Assembly (NCBI GenBank): GCA_902806595.1
Contig: CADCXC010000043.1
Span: 248,001-312,000, forward strand
Length of the DNA: 64,000 bases
Reading direction: 5' to 3'
DNA from: Pyrenopolyporus hunteri
Taxonomy: Eukaryota > Ascomycota > Sordariomycetes > Xylariales > Hypoxylaceae
Shown here: piece by piece, positions 13,142 to 25,413 of the stretch
Numbering within the stretch: the first letter of the stretch is position 1
How the letters are laid out: the number at the start of each line of letters is the position of its first letter
Program-made: the position numbers and the translations under genes
The notes under the pieces: generated by a model
Seen by the model: only the letters and a program-made list of their open reading frames with translations
Told to the model about the DNA's origin: nothing
The model's database searches: none

Positions 13142-14228
13142 ATGGTTAGTTATCGTATGATTACTGTTGCCGGCTTCCTGGCCAGCGTCGGCGCTCTTCC
13201 CTTGAACATTAACCTTGGCGCATATTCCCCCGCATTGTAGGTGTTGACCAGCCAAGATACCGTTACTTAAAACATCTAATCAGTATACAGGGTAGTCGGT
13301 GATGGTGAGATTTCGTTCGGAGGCGGTCAAGATGTGACCAACTTGATGAATGCTTTGGAGGGTGCTGCGGTCAACGCAGCTAGCGGAACTGCAGGTGGTG
13401 CTACTGAGAACGCTGCTGCCGTTCCCGCAGCTGAACCCAGTGCCACTCCAGTGGACGATGGTGGCGTTGTGGCCGCCCAAGCAGTGCCCACCCCAGCCGC
13501 CGAGAAGCCCAAGACCCCCGAAGCCCCCGAGACACCTGCTGCTCCCGCTGCTCCCCTCGCCGACCCGAACTTGACGGAGCAGGGTAAGTTGGCATTCATA
13601 AATCTACCCAGCGATGAAACTAACATGTCTTAAGCCGCTCAAATATCCGGCCTGCAAGGCATGGGCAAGGAGATCGCTCCTCGAGAACCCGAAACCCCTA
13701 AAGCCAAGCGTGACCTAGCCGGCTTTGATAGGGCTCTCACGTACGCCGAGGCCGCTCTAACCAAGGGCCCATTGATCCAGCTCGGTACTGGTGAGGGCGG
13801 TGCTGGCGTCGGCATTATTGTCGACAATAACGGCGGCACTGTTGGCGAGGGCGCCGCTGCTGCTAACGCCAAGCGTGACGAGTCATCTTCACAGCCCCGC
13901 CGACGGACCAAGGTCACCCGCATGTATGTTAAGCGCGGTGTTCCCGCCGGTGAGTTAATATCTACACTTACCTTGAGTCTGAAATTCTACACTACATAGC
14001 ATGCTAACTAGTGCCCTGGCGAAAGCTGTCCAGACATCTAGTGAATCCGAAACTCGCGCTGTCGAGTCCCTTCCCGTCGCCAAAGCCCCAGCAGTGGCCA
14101 AGCGAGAGAGCACTTCTTCTGATGTCATTGACGCCATTAACTTGAACGTGAATGACAGCCAAGGCTTTACGATGACATTTGTTGAGACGACGGAAGATGA
14201 TAATGCCACGGATGATGCCGAGAACTGA
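13142..14228 (+). CDS. Secreted Ala/Pro-rich conserved fungal protein of unknown function
   Basis: Four exons: 13142-13236, 13291-13583, 13635-13949 and 14026-14228, 301 residues. The N-terminus (basic start, then ITVAGFLASVGA) reads as a signal peptide cut near residue 18. Next comes a short ordered core, YSPALVVGDGEISFGG, produced only by the first splice. A long Ala/Pro/Thr/Glu-rich low-complexity region (EKPKTPEAPETPAAP) follows. The third exon holds a Gly-rich patch and KRD/KRE dibasic sites that could be processing sites. The end is NDSQGFTMTFVETTEDD. The last intron (13950-14025) needs an AAAG acceptor to keep frame, so that boundary is less sure. I do not recognise a catalytic domain. 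A cell-wall-associated or secreted structural role is only a guess. Confidence 0.6.
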
Positions 14229-15394
14229 GTATTCAGCATTTAGCTCTCACTCAAATCTTGTATTATAATGGCATTTTTCATCATCACTTTTGATACCATT
14301 TCTAGGAGTCTTCGGGGGCAATGGACGAGCGGCTGGGAGGGATTTATCGCATACATGTGGCACATTTTCCTTGTTTTAGCGATGCCTCTTGGAGGTATAT
14401 TATTTTGGACTATCCAAAGGCGATCGCTTTACTATGAGAGCGGTTTCTTCAGATCTAAAGAAAGTACAATAGTCAGCAGTACACACAATTCAAAACGACC
14501 GGCCTAAATCTAAGGGTCGAGACCGGACGAAGAGGACACCATGATTAGGCCCTTAGCATTAGTGACTTTAAGAAAGATCTAAGGCACCATACGTCCTTAT
14601 TTTCAACAGTGAGGTTTTGACCCGAACGCCATATGTAACTCACACTCTCTCCTTACCCTAAAATTTCCCTGCATAAACGCCAAGTTATCCAACAGGATTT
14701 ACAGGTATAACTACAGTGAGCGAAAATGCTCAGCTCAAGTTTCCATTTCTAGGTGAGGTGTGCATGCGTAACCCGCCAAAGCCGGACGTTTCAACCAGCG
14801 GAACGCTGCGACAAGGCCAAGACCAGACTCATGATAAGAGATCGCCCAGAGTCTTGTCGATTTCTCCGCGGCGGCACTATTGCCAGATGCCGGGCTCCAC
14901 AATGGATAACGCCTCCAGGACCCTTGAAGGCAGTCGAAACATGCCTAAGCGTGCTAGTTGGATGTGCTTAATCCGTGCGTTATGGAGTTACGATGGTATA
15001 TCGGGCTTGTTCTGTTTAAGCACTCCGTACTTATAGTGAAAAGCGTGAGCCCTGAGGGGAAATACGAAATTCAAAGGGCCGCAAGAAGACGGTCTACAGC
15101 ATGCTGTTTCTATGCATTATTCCCCCACGGTATTATAGTGGGAACCATCGTTCTATTTCTTAGAAGGCCGTGCACCCGATGAGCCAACGCCTCGCCATCA
15201 TAGCGTTTGAGATATCTATCTACCTAGCCATCTGATCTTGAAACCTCTCTCCGATCTTGATGTCGAACCAATCTAGAGCCCTTCTAGGAACTGATGCAGC
15301 GTGTTTGATCCACCTTATTCAAGTATATATCCCATATACATAAACACCAAGCCATATTCTTTCCACCCCTCCTTTTCCCACATACCGTTCGTCT
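14229..15394. other. Intergenic, about 1.2 kb
   Basis: Lies between two gene 3' ends (secreted protein + and NAD kinase -). An open frame at 14268-14507 has a hydrophobic stretch but starts 40 nt after the upstream stop codon and is probably 3' UTR. Confidence 0.5.
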
Positions 15395-17220
15395 CTACTT
15401 ATTCCACTTCTCAAACCCGTCATTCTTCTGCTTCTCGCGCGTGTTCCAGCCGAGCTTGGCGCTGATGCTCTTGATCCAGTCCTCGCTGCGGCGGCCCTGG
15501 GGCTGCACGGTGGCGAACGGGAAGCGGCTGGCGCTGATGGTCACGTAGTCGCCGGGGAACAGCTCGATGCGCTCGCGCCCGTCGAAGCTGGCCCAGCTGT
15601 TGGTGCGCGTCTCGTACGGCACCCCGATGCGCAGCACCGTGGTGTCGGAGAGGATGATGGGCCGGAAGGAGAGCGTGTGCGCGCATATCGACGTCACGAG
15701 CATCACCGGGTTGTCCGGGTGGCAGAGCGAGCCCCCTGCTGCGAGGTTGTAGGCCGTCGACCCTGTAGGCGTGGATACGCATACGCCGTCCGCGAGCACG
15801 GATGTGAAGTGCTCGTTGTCCCCGAAGATTTCGGTGTTGGACAGTGCTGCCGTGAGGTGTTTAGTTCGCGTTCCATGTAGGCGATAATTCAGGGTCTATG
15901 GTAAACTTACTTGCATTCGGGCCCCTATCTACGACGACCTCGTTGAGGATCTCAAAGGTGCCGTCTGGCATGTGGGTATGTTCATTATCCCGCTCCTTGC
16001 CAACGACTTCTTCTACCAGGTCCCTCTTATGACGATTTCCATGCTCGTCGACGTACACGCTATGGGTTATCTGGTTATGCTTCTTCTGGCTTCTCATCAC
16101 CGTCGCTTCAAACCGCAGGCGTAAACTGACAATCACGCCGTCTCTGAAAGCTGTGGTAAGGATGTCCTGATATTCGTTAAAGTCGAATTTAGTAAGGAAC
16201 CCGAGGCTGCCCAGTGAGAAGCTAAGGACAGGCGGTACTATCCGCTGGAACAGCCAGCTAGCGTATAGCACAGTTCCGTCGCCTCCAAGGGTAATGACGA
16301 AGTCGAAGGTGTGTGGTTTTGAGCTGCAAATTTTATTCGTCCAGAAGCGCAAGCGATTCTCTATTTCGCTTTTTGGAGCATCGTCGGCCATATGGCCGGA
16401 GTCGACGTACTCCTTGTGAAGTTCGTCTATTAATCCAGGGGCATTGAAAGTCTCGTTCTGCTGCAGGGTCTCTTCCACGTAGACGGTATATAGGACGTTC
16501 CTGTCCTTGCTGAGCAGCCATCTCGCAACTTCCCTCGTCTTCGGTATAAGTTCACTATCATATGCCTTCGTCAAGAGAAATATGTTTCTCGCTTTAAACT
16601 TGAGTCGCAAATTTCCCAGCTTTCTACTAAGCTCGCGGACTCCCCAGGCCATATCAGTCAGTTGTTTCTTCGTAAGAAGTCGGCTGTTGAGGCCCTCATA
16701 GTGGTCCAGGCTGGATTTTCTTTTCCTGGAGGCGGTCTCCTGCGGCTCTCCGTCAGCTTGCCCTATAGGGGTGCTAACTACACTCTCCCGTTCTGTGGCT
16801 AACACAGGCTCGTCTTCGGCAATAGTCTTTCCTTTCGGCTCGACGAACTCGTCCAAGCCGGCCTCGCTAATGACGTCCCCGTGCTCATTGTCATCGTGGT
16901 CTTTATTTACTGTTCCGGGTGTATCGTTCCTATGTCCTTCAAGGAATTGATGGACTAGGCATTGGGTCCCCGGCGCTTTATGCCTGGCAGCTTCATTGTG
17001 GAGGATAGAACCTTTCCGCCGGTAAGCTCTCCCTGCATCGAATGTAACCTGCCCGAGTTGAGACGTTGAGATGCTCGTCTCTTGACTATTCGTAGGGATC
17101 TGCGCAACGTACCTCAACTACGCTACTATCATCGCTACTACTTATGCTACAGCGACGTTGATTCTGGTTTTGCTGGCCTCCATTCGCAGCATGCGGGGGA
17201 GCGGCTTCAGCTTCAGCCAT
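15395..17220 (-). CDS. NAD(+) kinase (ATP-NAD kinase)
   Basis: Phosphorylates NAD(H) with ATP to make NADP(H). Three exons: 17220-17113, 17048-15911 and 15846-15395, 565 residues. The start is the ATG of MAEAEAAPPHAANGG. A donor GAG|GTACGT joins it phase 0 to VTFDAGRAYRRKG; without this exon the main frame has no ATG start. Diagnostic motifs: GGDGT (residues 291-295), the glycine-rich catalytic motif with its Asp; NEVVVDRGPNA split by intron 2 (15910-15847); and STPTGSTAYNLAAGGSL of the substrate site. Residues 36 to about 160 are a hydrophilic, acidic N-terminal extension typical of cytosolic fungal forms and possibly regulatory. No targeting peptide is evident, so cytosolic location is inferred. 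Confidence 0.93.
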
Positions 17221-18111
17221 TGCTAGGACTAAGCGGGAAGAAACTGACTCAGTTGATTAGATGGGCAATATGGGGGGTTCTCTAGGTCAGACACACCCAT
17301 CTTTTATAACTCCTTTGAGAAGTTTAGAACAAAAGGGCTTTGCCCCGGAGCCGCACACCTTTCAGGAAGAAACAAAGAAGGGTTGTCAGAGTTACGAGGT
17401 GCCCGAAGTATTCACCATTGCGCTTAAAAAGCAATCCATTAATGGGCAATATCCTTCTATCCATCATTCGAACTGAAGTCATGGCGTCAGTGGCCATGAC
17501 ATAAGTTCCACTTAGAAGCCTATCTCGACGGACCCTTACTCATGCCCCGCAGCTTCTTATCAGCTGGTATGTACGAGTACATATGAACCACTGGGCGAAT
17601 CATGGTGTATTTGGGTACCAGGTACTTGGTGGATTCTTGAATACAAACGAGAAAATCGCAAATCAAATCGCCATTGAAGTTGCACAGCTTGATCTTGGGC
17701 TGTGTGGGGTTTGGTACTCCAGGTATTTAGTGGTCACGGAACGTTAATTCAAAATCTTCATAATGTGGTACTATTAATATTTTAAGTCTTTTAACCTTGG
17801 TTCACTAGCACTAGAGTTATTCGACTTGGCTGCCATGGAATAGGTCTATTCAGTTTAATCCGTCCGTAAATATAGGTATTCATCCGTACCTGGTAGACAC
17901 CCCTAGCGGACACTATATAGCCTATAACGAGTATTCTAATGCACCTGGTTCTATCCCCGTAATTAAATTAGCGCTTCCGAGCGTAACGATGCCCTAAAAT
18001 GCCTCAACGCTGACCCAACTCAGCAACTTATCATACAAACAAGTCATTGTAAGATAAAGACAGAACCTCGTTGCCCTAATTAGTCGAGACCTTTGGTTCT
18101 TGCTACGATCG
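17221..18111. other. Intergenic, about 0.9 kb
   Basis: Promoter side of NAD kinase and 3' side of the kinase gene. Nothing recognised. Confidence 0.55.
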
Positions 18112-20142
18112 CTAGTCCCAAAGGTTTTTGTAAGGATCTTCTCTCTGAGGTGGTTCGTGGATGTATTCCCGGTAGAACCTGCGCAGCAGCTCGTCATCCT
18201 CTACGGCGGGCGGCTTTTGAACGTCCACGGGTGGCCGCTGTGCCTGAGGATCCCTTGCCCTATTAACCTGGAATTCTCTTTCGGCTTCGGCCGCCTGCGC
18301 ATCGCCGCGCGCGATATTGTCCTGGATGATGCGCAGAAGCTCGTCTAACGACGGCCGGTCCCGGCGATCGTCAGCCATGCAGCGCGCTATAAGCGTGCGG
18401 AGTTGGACGTCGTAGTTCTTAAAGTCGTCGTATACATCTGAGCCTACTAGGAACGGAGCCCACGTGTTCAAATCTTTGGGCCTGCCGTCTGGCATTGTTA
18501 TGCGACAGACGCGTGGTGCCCAGTCTTCGTCCTCGGTGGAGTAAAGAGTCAAGGCATTGAACATTAGCTATTTCGCAATGTCAGTACTTGTTGATATATA
18601 GATTGGGCGCCCCTTCTTCGCCATCTAAATAGGGGCCTCAATTCATATTGACGATACCAAATTGGGTATACTCACTAATCCCGCTCCCCATATATTAGTA
18701 TGCGGTCCAAATGCGCCGTCTTCTAAGGGCCTCTGCCTATCGCGCTGCTCCTATACCAACAAGTAATTTTAGCATCTCCTAAAAGGGAGGAAAGGGGGAA
18801 GAAGGACTAATGTCTTCATATATCTAAGCGATATAACTTACAGGCGCTTGGTACCCGGGTTTTCCAACATCAGCTACAGCAATCTTCCTAAAACCGAAAG
18901 TTAGAAGCAGCCCAACGAAGTGGCATGCTATTGGGTGTTGTACTCCTCGTCTTGCCACTGAAACATAATAAATTAGTGACAATTCCCTTAGATATAGAAT
19001 GAGCTAGTTTAAACTAGCTTTTATCATGAAAGTATGCGCAAGTAAAGGCATTCCTCAACAAATACTTACACCATCATCCCATTCCTGCATGAGTCCAAAG
19101 TCTCCTAGCTATAGAGGCCGTTAATATGATTACTCTTAGTGACTCTAGAGCATCAGTGGATCCGACCTTGAATCTCGGAGCGAGTCCGTGTTCCCGCGCG
19201 TCGTGGGCCGTGGGAAAGGGGGTGTCGATAAAAACTGAAAACAATTAATACAAGGACTTTCAAATTTACACTCTAGATTATACCGTTAAGAGGATGTAAA
19301 TCGAAATGAACGATACGTTGGGGTTCCTCGTTTTGCCTAATAACTTCACGGTATACTTCTGGCCTACCGTTATACCATTGTGGCGGGTAAGCCATCCCTA
19401 TACAGCCTCTAGCAACTAGTATAGGTAATCAGAAGCATTCGTTAGTAAGATAGGCGGTAGTTAGCTGTAATTTCAGACACAACATCTTACGGCATAGGAA
19501 CAACCTCCATAAGAATCTGCTTGGTACAAATTCTAATTTCTTTCTATGATTGGGAAGAGATCGATTGTTCGTGACTGTCTCATTTACGCGGACTAATAAC
19601 TCATTAAGTTCACATCGCTCGAAGTATTCTAAGATCATAAGAGCTGGAGATCCATTATCGGCATTGTAGTCGTTATATAGACCGTCCCTGATAACATATT
19701 CAGAGGGATAAATAAGTTGGACGAAATGCTCCGCGGTCTCGAAGACTTCCTAGTGTTCGAGTCATTAGTCTTTCTCGTTTGAACCTGCGGCCTCTGTAAT
19801 GCTACTCACGGACATCCAATTTAGTTCCTGGCGGAAGTACGGGTCATTTTCATCGACTGGAGCCTTGACCGCAAAATCCCGTACGTATTGTCCGTACTGG
19901 TTGGTCTCAGTCCATCGAGTCACTACTCCCGAACTCCCGAATCCCAGTACATTCCGATAATGTAGGTACCTAGCGTTCTGGTAGAAGAAGTATCTCACAC
20001 GGCGATATGCGTCTTTTGCGTTGTTAAACACGTCGTTTATTTCTGCTTGTCTAGCTCTTACGAGAGGTCGAACTATAGATATTAAACCCCAACCTGATTA
20101 TTCATCGAGAATGATACGATACTTACGGTAGGGGAAAACCAT
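18112..20142 (-). CDS. Protein kinase-like protein, divergent fungal family, ten exons
   Basis: Exons: 20142-20127, 20072-19810, 19749-19491, 19415-19284, 19234-19167, 19108-19070, 18957-18944, 18887-18842, 18750-18676 and 18567-18112; 455 residues. Kinase landmarks appear in order only after splicing: Gly-loop GFGSSGVV (49-56), AVK lysine (K75), catalytic loop HFDLHPLN (D218, N223), DFG (249-251) and GYQAPE (275-280), then the C-lobe with CMADDRRDRPSLDELL. All catalytic residues are present, so activity is plausible. HFD replaces HRD, a form common in expanded fungal kinase families. Exon 7 is only 14 nt and exon 1 only 16 nt. The about 60-residue C-terminal tail is rich in Pro and charged residues. 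No membrane segment. Substrate unknown. Confidence 0.85.
19002..19019. repeat. Perfect 18-bp palindrome inside kinase intron 6
   Basis: AGCTAGTTTAAACTAGCT reads the same on both strands. It lies within the longest intron of the kinase gene (19069-18958). It could form a small hairpin in the pre-mRNA; no function is claimed. Confidence 0.6.
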
Positions 20143-21087
20143 GGTATCCGTCTAACACGCAGATTTCTGCGGAATTCTATTCCAAGCAGTAAAAGATGGC
20201 GAACCACGAACGTTTCGCGCAGCAGATGCGCCAAACCACCAAGGGACGACATCATGGCAAGTGATGAAAGAGTTACTCGTTAATACAACCTCCATTGTTT
20301 ACAGGATCATACTACGACTAGCGAAGAAAATATGGTGAGGGTGACTGTTTTCGGATGAAACAAAGACACCAACTCATATATAATTGCTCGAATAGCATAT
20401 AATTAGGAACAAAGACAACTCGGATGAGCGCCAACCTAATAATGTGGGTGGAAGTCTTAATTTGTTCCTCGTGGATGAACCGGGTCGCAGAATATACTTA
20501 TGTGGGTGGTGATTGGGAATAGGGGCACGAATGACAAATTAATACTTCTTGACTCTCTTATGGCGCAAACTTACCTACGTAGATATAATCTATAAGAATA
20601 GTTTGAATATTCCGGGGAGTCTACTGTTTTGAATTGGCCGATTCCGCATTATCTAGTTGTCGTGATGAATGATAGCTTCTCCTCGGACTTCCTAGACTCG
20701 GTGCTAAAACGATCCACCCGGGCTCCGTCTAATACACCGATAAACTCGACGGCTTTTGAACTTCAATCGGCGATGCCGCGTCGGCGGATTTAATACCAGC
20801 GGGATATTACTCCTAACCAAATACCGAGTTCCCGGCTTTTCCCCGTGCCGATCTGTTGGTAGACGAAGATAGCGTCTGGAGCCGGAGCTAGAGCTGGAGC
20901 TAGACGAGCTTGCGCGGGGTTGTTGGCTGGTAATTGTGTTACTTCGTTATATAGCGCCCTTGGCTGTTGCGACTCCTCTTCTCTTTATAAATGATCGAAC
21001 TTATCCATACCCTCGGGTTCTTTCTCTGAATCAGTCGATACTACCGCCAATACCTATCAAGAAAGCTACTAAATACCAACAGTGAAG
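20143..21087. other. Intergenic, about 0.95 kb, divergent promoter region
   Basis: Between the kinase (-) and cyanase (+). Holds a short imperfect GGAGCT/AGAGCT repeat near 20880-20910 and a TATA-like site closer to cyanase. Confidence 0.55.
20985..20992 (+). promoter_or_regulatory. TATA-like element of the cyanase gene
   Basis: TTATAAAT about 95 nt before the cyanase ATG, a position compatible with a core promoter element. Sequence match only. Confidence 0.35.
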
Positions 21088-21691
21088 ATGAGCGATTACC
21101 AAAGAATCACTGTCCTCGACGTGGGTCCTTATCGCCTGCCCCATCGGTTATGGCGCTAACTTATACCAAAGAGCACAATCGCCGATAACCTACCGAGCGT
21201 ATCGAGGACGCTCTTCGGCGCTAAAGCCCGACATGGCTATTCCTTCGAGGAAATTGCGCAGAAGCTCGGCCGGAGCGAAGTCGCCGTCGCGGCTCTGTTC
21301 TACGGCCAGGCCCAGGCGTCCGACGAGGACGTCGACAAGCTGACGGAGATACTCGGGCTCAAGCAGGGCGACCTCCACGAGCTGTCGCTGGGGTTCCCCA
21401 ACCGCGGGCGCGCTGGGCCGATGCCCCCCACCGAACCGCTCATCTACAGGCTGTACGAGATCGTGCAGAATTACGGGTACGCGTTCAAGGCCGTCATCAA
21501 CGAGAAATTCGGCGACGGCATCATGAGCGCGATTGCCTTCTCCTCTAAGGTCGAGAAGGAAGTCGACTACGAGGGGGTTACGTGAGTGGCGTCCCCGCAA
21601 TAACCGAGGTCTTCTGCTTGGGAACTAACGTGAATGTAGCTGGGTTAACATTACGCTGAGAGGAAAGTGGCTACCTTACAGCCGGTTCTAA
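21088..21691 (+). CDS. cyn1: Cyanate hydratase (cyanase)
   Basis: Converts cyanate plus bicarbonate to ammonia and CO2, via carbamate. Exons 21088-21120, 21172-21581 and 21640-21691 give 164 residues, matching the family length of about 160. The N-terminal part is a helix-turn-helix-like fold (SFEEIAQKLGRSEVAVAALF). The C-terminal catalytic part carries the triad Arg104 and Glu107 (EPLIYRLYEIVQNYG) and Ser130 (FGDGIMSAI), all intact. The protein ends WLPYSRF. Intron 1 has a GTGGGT donor and GCTAAC branch; its AAAG acceptor gives LD|STIADNLPS in frame. Intron 2 has a GTGAGT donor. The coding part is GC-richer than its flanks, as in other conserved genes here. No carbonic anhydrase or other nitrogen gene is adjacent. 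A decameric cytosolic enzyme is expected from the family. Confidence 0.95.
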
Positions 21692-23193
21692 GTTGATGAC
21701 GTTGGAGCGGCTTCCCAAACTACCTATGCTGCTATGGATTTTCAGTCTCATAGCATGCGGCTATTAAATCCCTAGAATACGATGATTTATGTACGTTACC
21801 TTGAAGAATCGCGAGCTTTCAATGTTTCCCGTGTGACCTTTTCGCTTGCGGCCGTTATTACAAAGTGCTTTAATCCATATTAGAAGTATATTTTAATCCC
21901 ATGAGGTTATATTAGTGTGCTGTGATACCATATTATCATCCGGACAACGTATATATTCCTCGGGAGAAATATCATCGACGACGTTCTGAAAATGGAGAGT
22001 AACAGTTATAGAGGCATGGATGATGACCCAAAGGAATACATCCAGTGAAATGTGCCCCGCATAGGGCTGAAATAAAGCGTTAACGGATGCTGAGGATCTT
22101 GTCCCCCGCATTCGTTTGGGGGCTGTTCTGCGCCCCTTCCCTCGACTCTGGAAGGTCTCAATTTCGTCTTACTCACCTTGATTTGCCATGGCACGTCTAT
22201 ATAAACGTCTACATAATCAGCTCCCGTATGGGAATGTCAGACGCATCAAAAGGCCGTATCGGATGCACGGAAGCTACCACAGCTGCCGGGATGGTCGTTG
22301 GATCGGTAATATCTTTTACCTAAAATTTGAACTTTTCTTTTAGGTGTTGTTATGGGTATGTGTCCGCTGTAACGGGCAAGGTAAGGCGATTTTTAGTTAA
22401 GTAAATTGCGCTAGTTGAGATTACGGCTGTGGGAGTTTTTGGGAAAGGGCTGTGCTGCGTGGGGGAGATTTCATCAGAAAGAGTAGAGATCTCCTACTAT
22501 GATTCCAGCGGTCGGCACGCTAGATGAACTGGGCCAGTATGTTTCCTCGCCAACTTTAGCGGTTAGTTGAAAATAAGACGCCCTAAATTGTAGCAGGACA
22601 TCCCCTGTGCGGCCCAGTAAAACCTGGAGGTACGAGAACTGAATGTGTGCTGGTTAGGGGGATAGGTACCTGTACCTAAGGTGAGACATACCTAATATAG
22701 TAGGTACTTGAACAACTAGGCACGCGTAGCGGAACGGCCCGTAGATGGTGACAAGGTTGAACCTTACTGATACGAGGTACTAAAAGTACAACACGTAGAG
22801 CGGGATCGCCGATGAAGTTTTCCTAACCGGCCGAAAGAGTCGTTTATGCTATAAATAATGCCTATATGTTAACCTTCGACTGAATATTTATAGATGATTG
22901 TTTAAGAGTAAGTGCCTTAAAACTGGAAGCCAAACGGATAGGAGCACATGCCCTCATCCGGATTGGCCTGTGAGATCAGAGTTCCTCCGCTGAGAGATAG
23001 TGTGTAAGCCCTACGGAGGTAACTTCTAAGACCGCTAATGAGCACCTGCTTTTGTGGCTGTACCGCTGCCAAGGAATAGTAAATAATGGGACGGCGGTGT
23101 TATCTATATTCATGTAACTGTTCTTCGAGATATTCATGTATAGACAGGTAGACATTGGTGAAAATGTTGTACGTATTATTCTTTAATCGCGCG
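21692..23193. other. Intergenic, about 1.5 kb
   Basis: Between the 3' ends of cyanase (+) and the DUF6601-type gene (-). Overlapping short frames near 21893-22323 show no domain. A cluster of TACCT/AGGTA words near 22665-22710 belongs to the recurring palindrome family. Confidence 0.5.
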
Positions 23194-24463
23194 CTAGACT
23201 TCTCGATCGTTTGCAGTTGTCAAATTCCCCTTCGTAGATGAGGGCGTCTTATTTCCTCCGGGCCCTTCCCTCCAAAAAGGCACTACACCCATTTCCCGGA
23301 ACCTCTTCACTTCATAATCCTTCGTGACGATCCAGTTGCTAACCAACATAACCAGGACTAAAAAGAAAATGCCCATGGCTGCTACAAGTGGGGCAAGAAT
23401 GGAAAACACCGTGAATCCGTAACTCGCGTTCTGGAACGCCTCGTCCATCTGGAGCCTCTCGACACCTAGACCGACCTGCATCGCGGTCAAGACGATAACC
23501 ACGTACCCGAGTATCCCCGCTACGGCGGCGAAGTTGTCACGGATTAAATCGCCGTAGACCGCGTAGGACGTGATCCTAGAGTAGCCGCGTAAAATGACGC
23601 CTTTTCGCAGTCGATAAACCTTGTTCAGGCGGCTTAAGCGAAGCTCACCATACCAATACCTCGGGTTAATTAACGAATAGTCGTGGTCCTTAAGAATTTC
23701 TTTGGTGAGTATCTTCCATCCTTCCCAAGTGATATTCCACGGCAAAAGTCCTTTCTCCTTTGCGAGACGGAAGTCGCTTTCGTATGCGATGAGCGCTGTG
23801 TATGAAAAGAGGAAGCCCCGTGCGCAGCTCGCGAGGTCGTGGTCTTGCGCGATGTGAGCGGTCCAAAAATCCGGATCGAAAAGATATAAGGGTATGGGTT
23901 TCAGGAAAATGCGATTCTTCGACCATACAAGATGGAGTTCCGGGTTTTCGGTGATGGCGATCTCCCTGGAAATGAGAACTTGGTGATCTGCTATGGATTA
24001 GTCTTACGCCAAATAGCTCAATTTCCCCCCCCCCATCTCTTCACGCCTCTTTGATCTTGATTTATGCAGATGACCCCCGGTGGAATTAATTGATGAAAAA
24101 AAAAGTCGGTACTCACTGCACATCCTATTAGCATACCTTTGTATCGAGAAGGGGAAACGGAAAATACAGGATATGTATCTTTGAGGGACCTTTAATGAAT
24201 ACGTACCGTAGTGGTCGAGGTGGCATTGGACGACCACATATCCAAAGCCAATCCTGAATGTTGTTCAATTTCTCAACGAGGAGTTCCTGTCTAAGGAAGT
24301 CTGATTCAAGCTGGGGAACGACTATATCGTCATGTTTTGTGCGATGCGACGCCGGAAGCAGAGAATCGAAGTCGTGCGATTTGTTAGGCGATACTGCTTC
24401 GCGTGGCTCGTAGGATTCATCTCGCGACTTGAGCACTCGAGTTGTGAAGGGGGCACCCATCAT
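23194..24463 (-). CDS. DUF6601-type membrane protein
   Basis: Three exons: 24463-24207, a microexon 24124-24117 (8 nt) and 23990-23194, 353 residues. Evidence for the family: DWLWICGRPMPPRPL just before intron 1, then VLISREIAITENPELHLVW, IFLKPIPLYLFDPDFW, and RGFLFSYTALIAYESDF followed by LLPWNITWEGWK, the conserved order I recall for this fungal family. Two transmembrane helices lie at about residues 240-262 (AVAGILGYVVIVLTAMQVG) and 282-310 (FSILAPLVAAMGIFFLVLVM). Exon 1 ends in phase 2 and exon 3 needs phase 1; only the microexon, flanked by TAATAG and GTGAGT, reconciles them. Biochemical role unknown. The long N-terminal part is probably cytosolic. Confidence 0.75.
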
Positions 24464-25413
24464 TACCCGATACCTTGATTGAGGATTGATCTTCGCATTA
24501 GTTATTGTTGTGCCTAGCTAAGACTGTCAGTCTCCTTAAGCTCGAACGACGAAATGGACGAAGTTTATTTTCATATTATTGCCCCATGGATATTATATGT
24601 TAATATGAGAATACCATATATCCTACATAACCGACGTACGCGCCTAGATTCTCTATCTTTAGGGGGGTAAGCGGGGCGGCTACATGGGTTCTTATATGGG
24701 TGTCTGCCTTGATACCTATTTGTAAATACCTAAGCACCAATAGCAGTGGTTGTAGCAGTATCCTTATCCCTACCCTTACCCTGTAGCACTCAGGCTTTAG
24801 GGTCGGAGATCCGCCCTGATTCGACCTTAACGCGTCTCTGCTACCTTGGGCAAGTGTAGGCTAGGGTACAATAAGCCTCGACCATCCTTCAGTTTCGGCC
24901 ATCAGTAGAAAAATCACCCTGTAATGGATGTCGTCTTTCTCGAATCGAATCGTTATTCTATTCGATCTTATGTGAGATAATTCTCGGCATTCAATGTCTT
25001 GATAATCCAAAGAGTGATTTATCATCTACGCATGTAGCAGCCTGTTGGGGGGATAGGTAGTAATTAAACCATTCGCGGCCTAATAAGGAGCTAGATGCGC
25101 CCCAGCAGGTTTGACAGGGCTTAAATGATCTAAATAGCATTTTAGTGCTGACGAGCCAAGATACCCATGAAATGGGATCTGCAACGAGACTTTCAGCCGC
25201 ACGTGGAACGGACTATGCTGGCGTCAGCATGCCATTTGCTAACTAGGTACCTACGCACTCCCTAAGACTGGCCTGTTCGGTAGGGTCCAGGGCCTTGGCT
25301 CCCAAAGGTTTGGGGGCCCGTAGTCTAGCTTGGCATATAACTCAGGATGGCCCATGGCAGAGATCTCAATTTGAACCTTATTGAAGCCTCTTTGGCCTTA
25401 CAGTCGCGTCGCC
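24464..25413. other. Intergenic, about 0.95 kb, divergent
   Basis: Separates the DUF6601-type gene (-) from the hydrolase-NACHT-ankyrin gene (+). No gene seen. Confidence 0.6.

Noticed and set aside
13327..13626. Minus-strand 99-codon frame
   Set aside because: Mirror of the Ala-rich exon of the secreted protein.
14268..14507. 79-codon frame with a hydrophobic stretch
   Set aside because: Begins 40 nt after the stop of the secreted protein; more likely its 3' UTR.
21190..21600. Minus-strand 136-codon open frame
   Set aside because: Antisense shadow of the cyanase exon; the plus strand carries the complete cyanase motifs.
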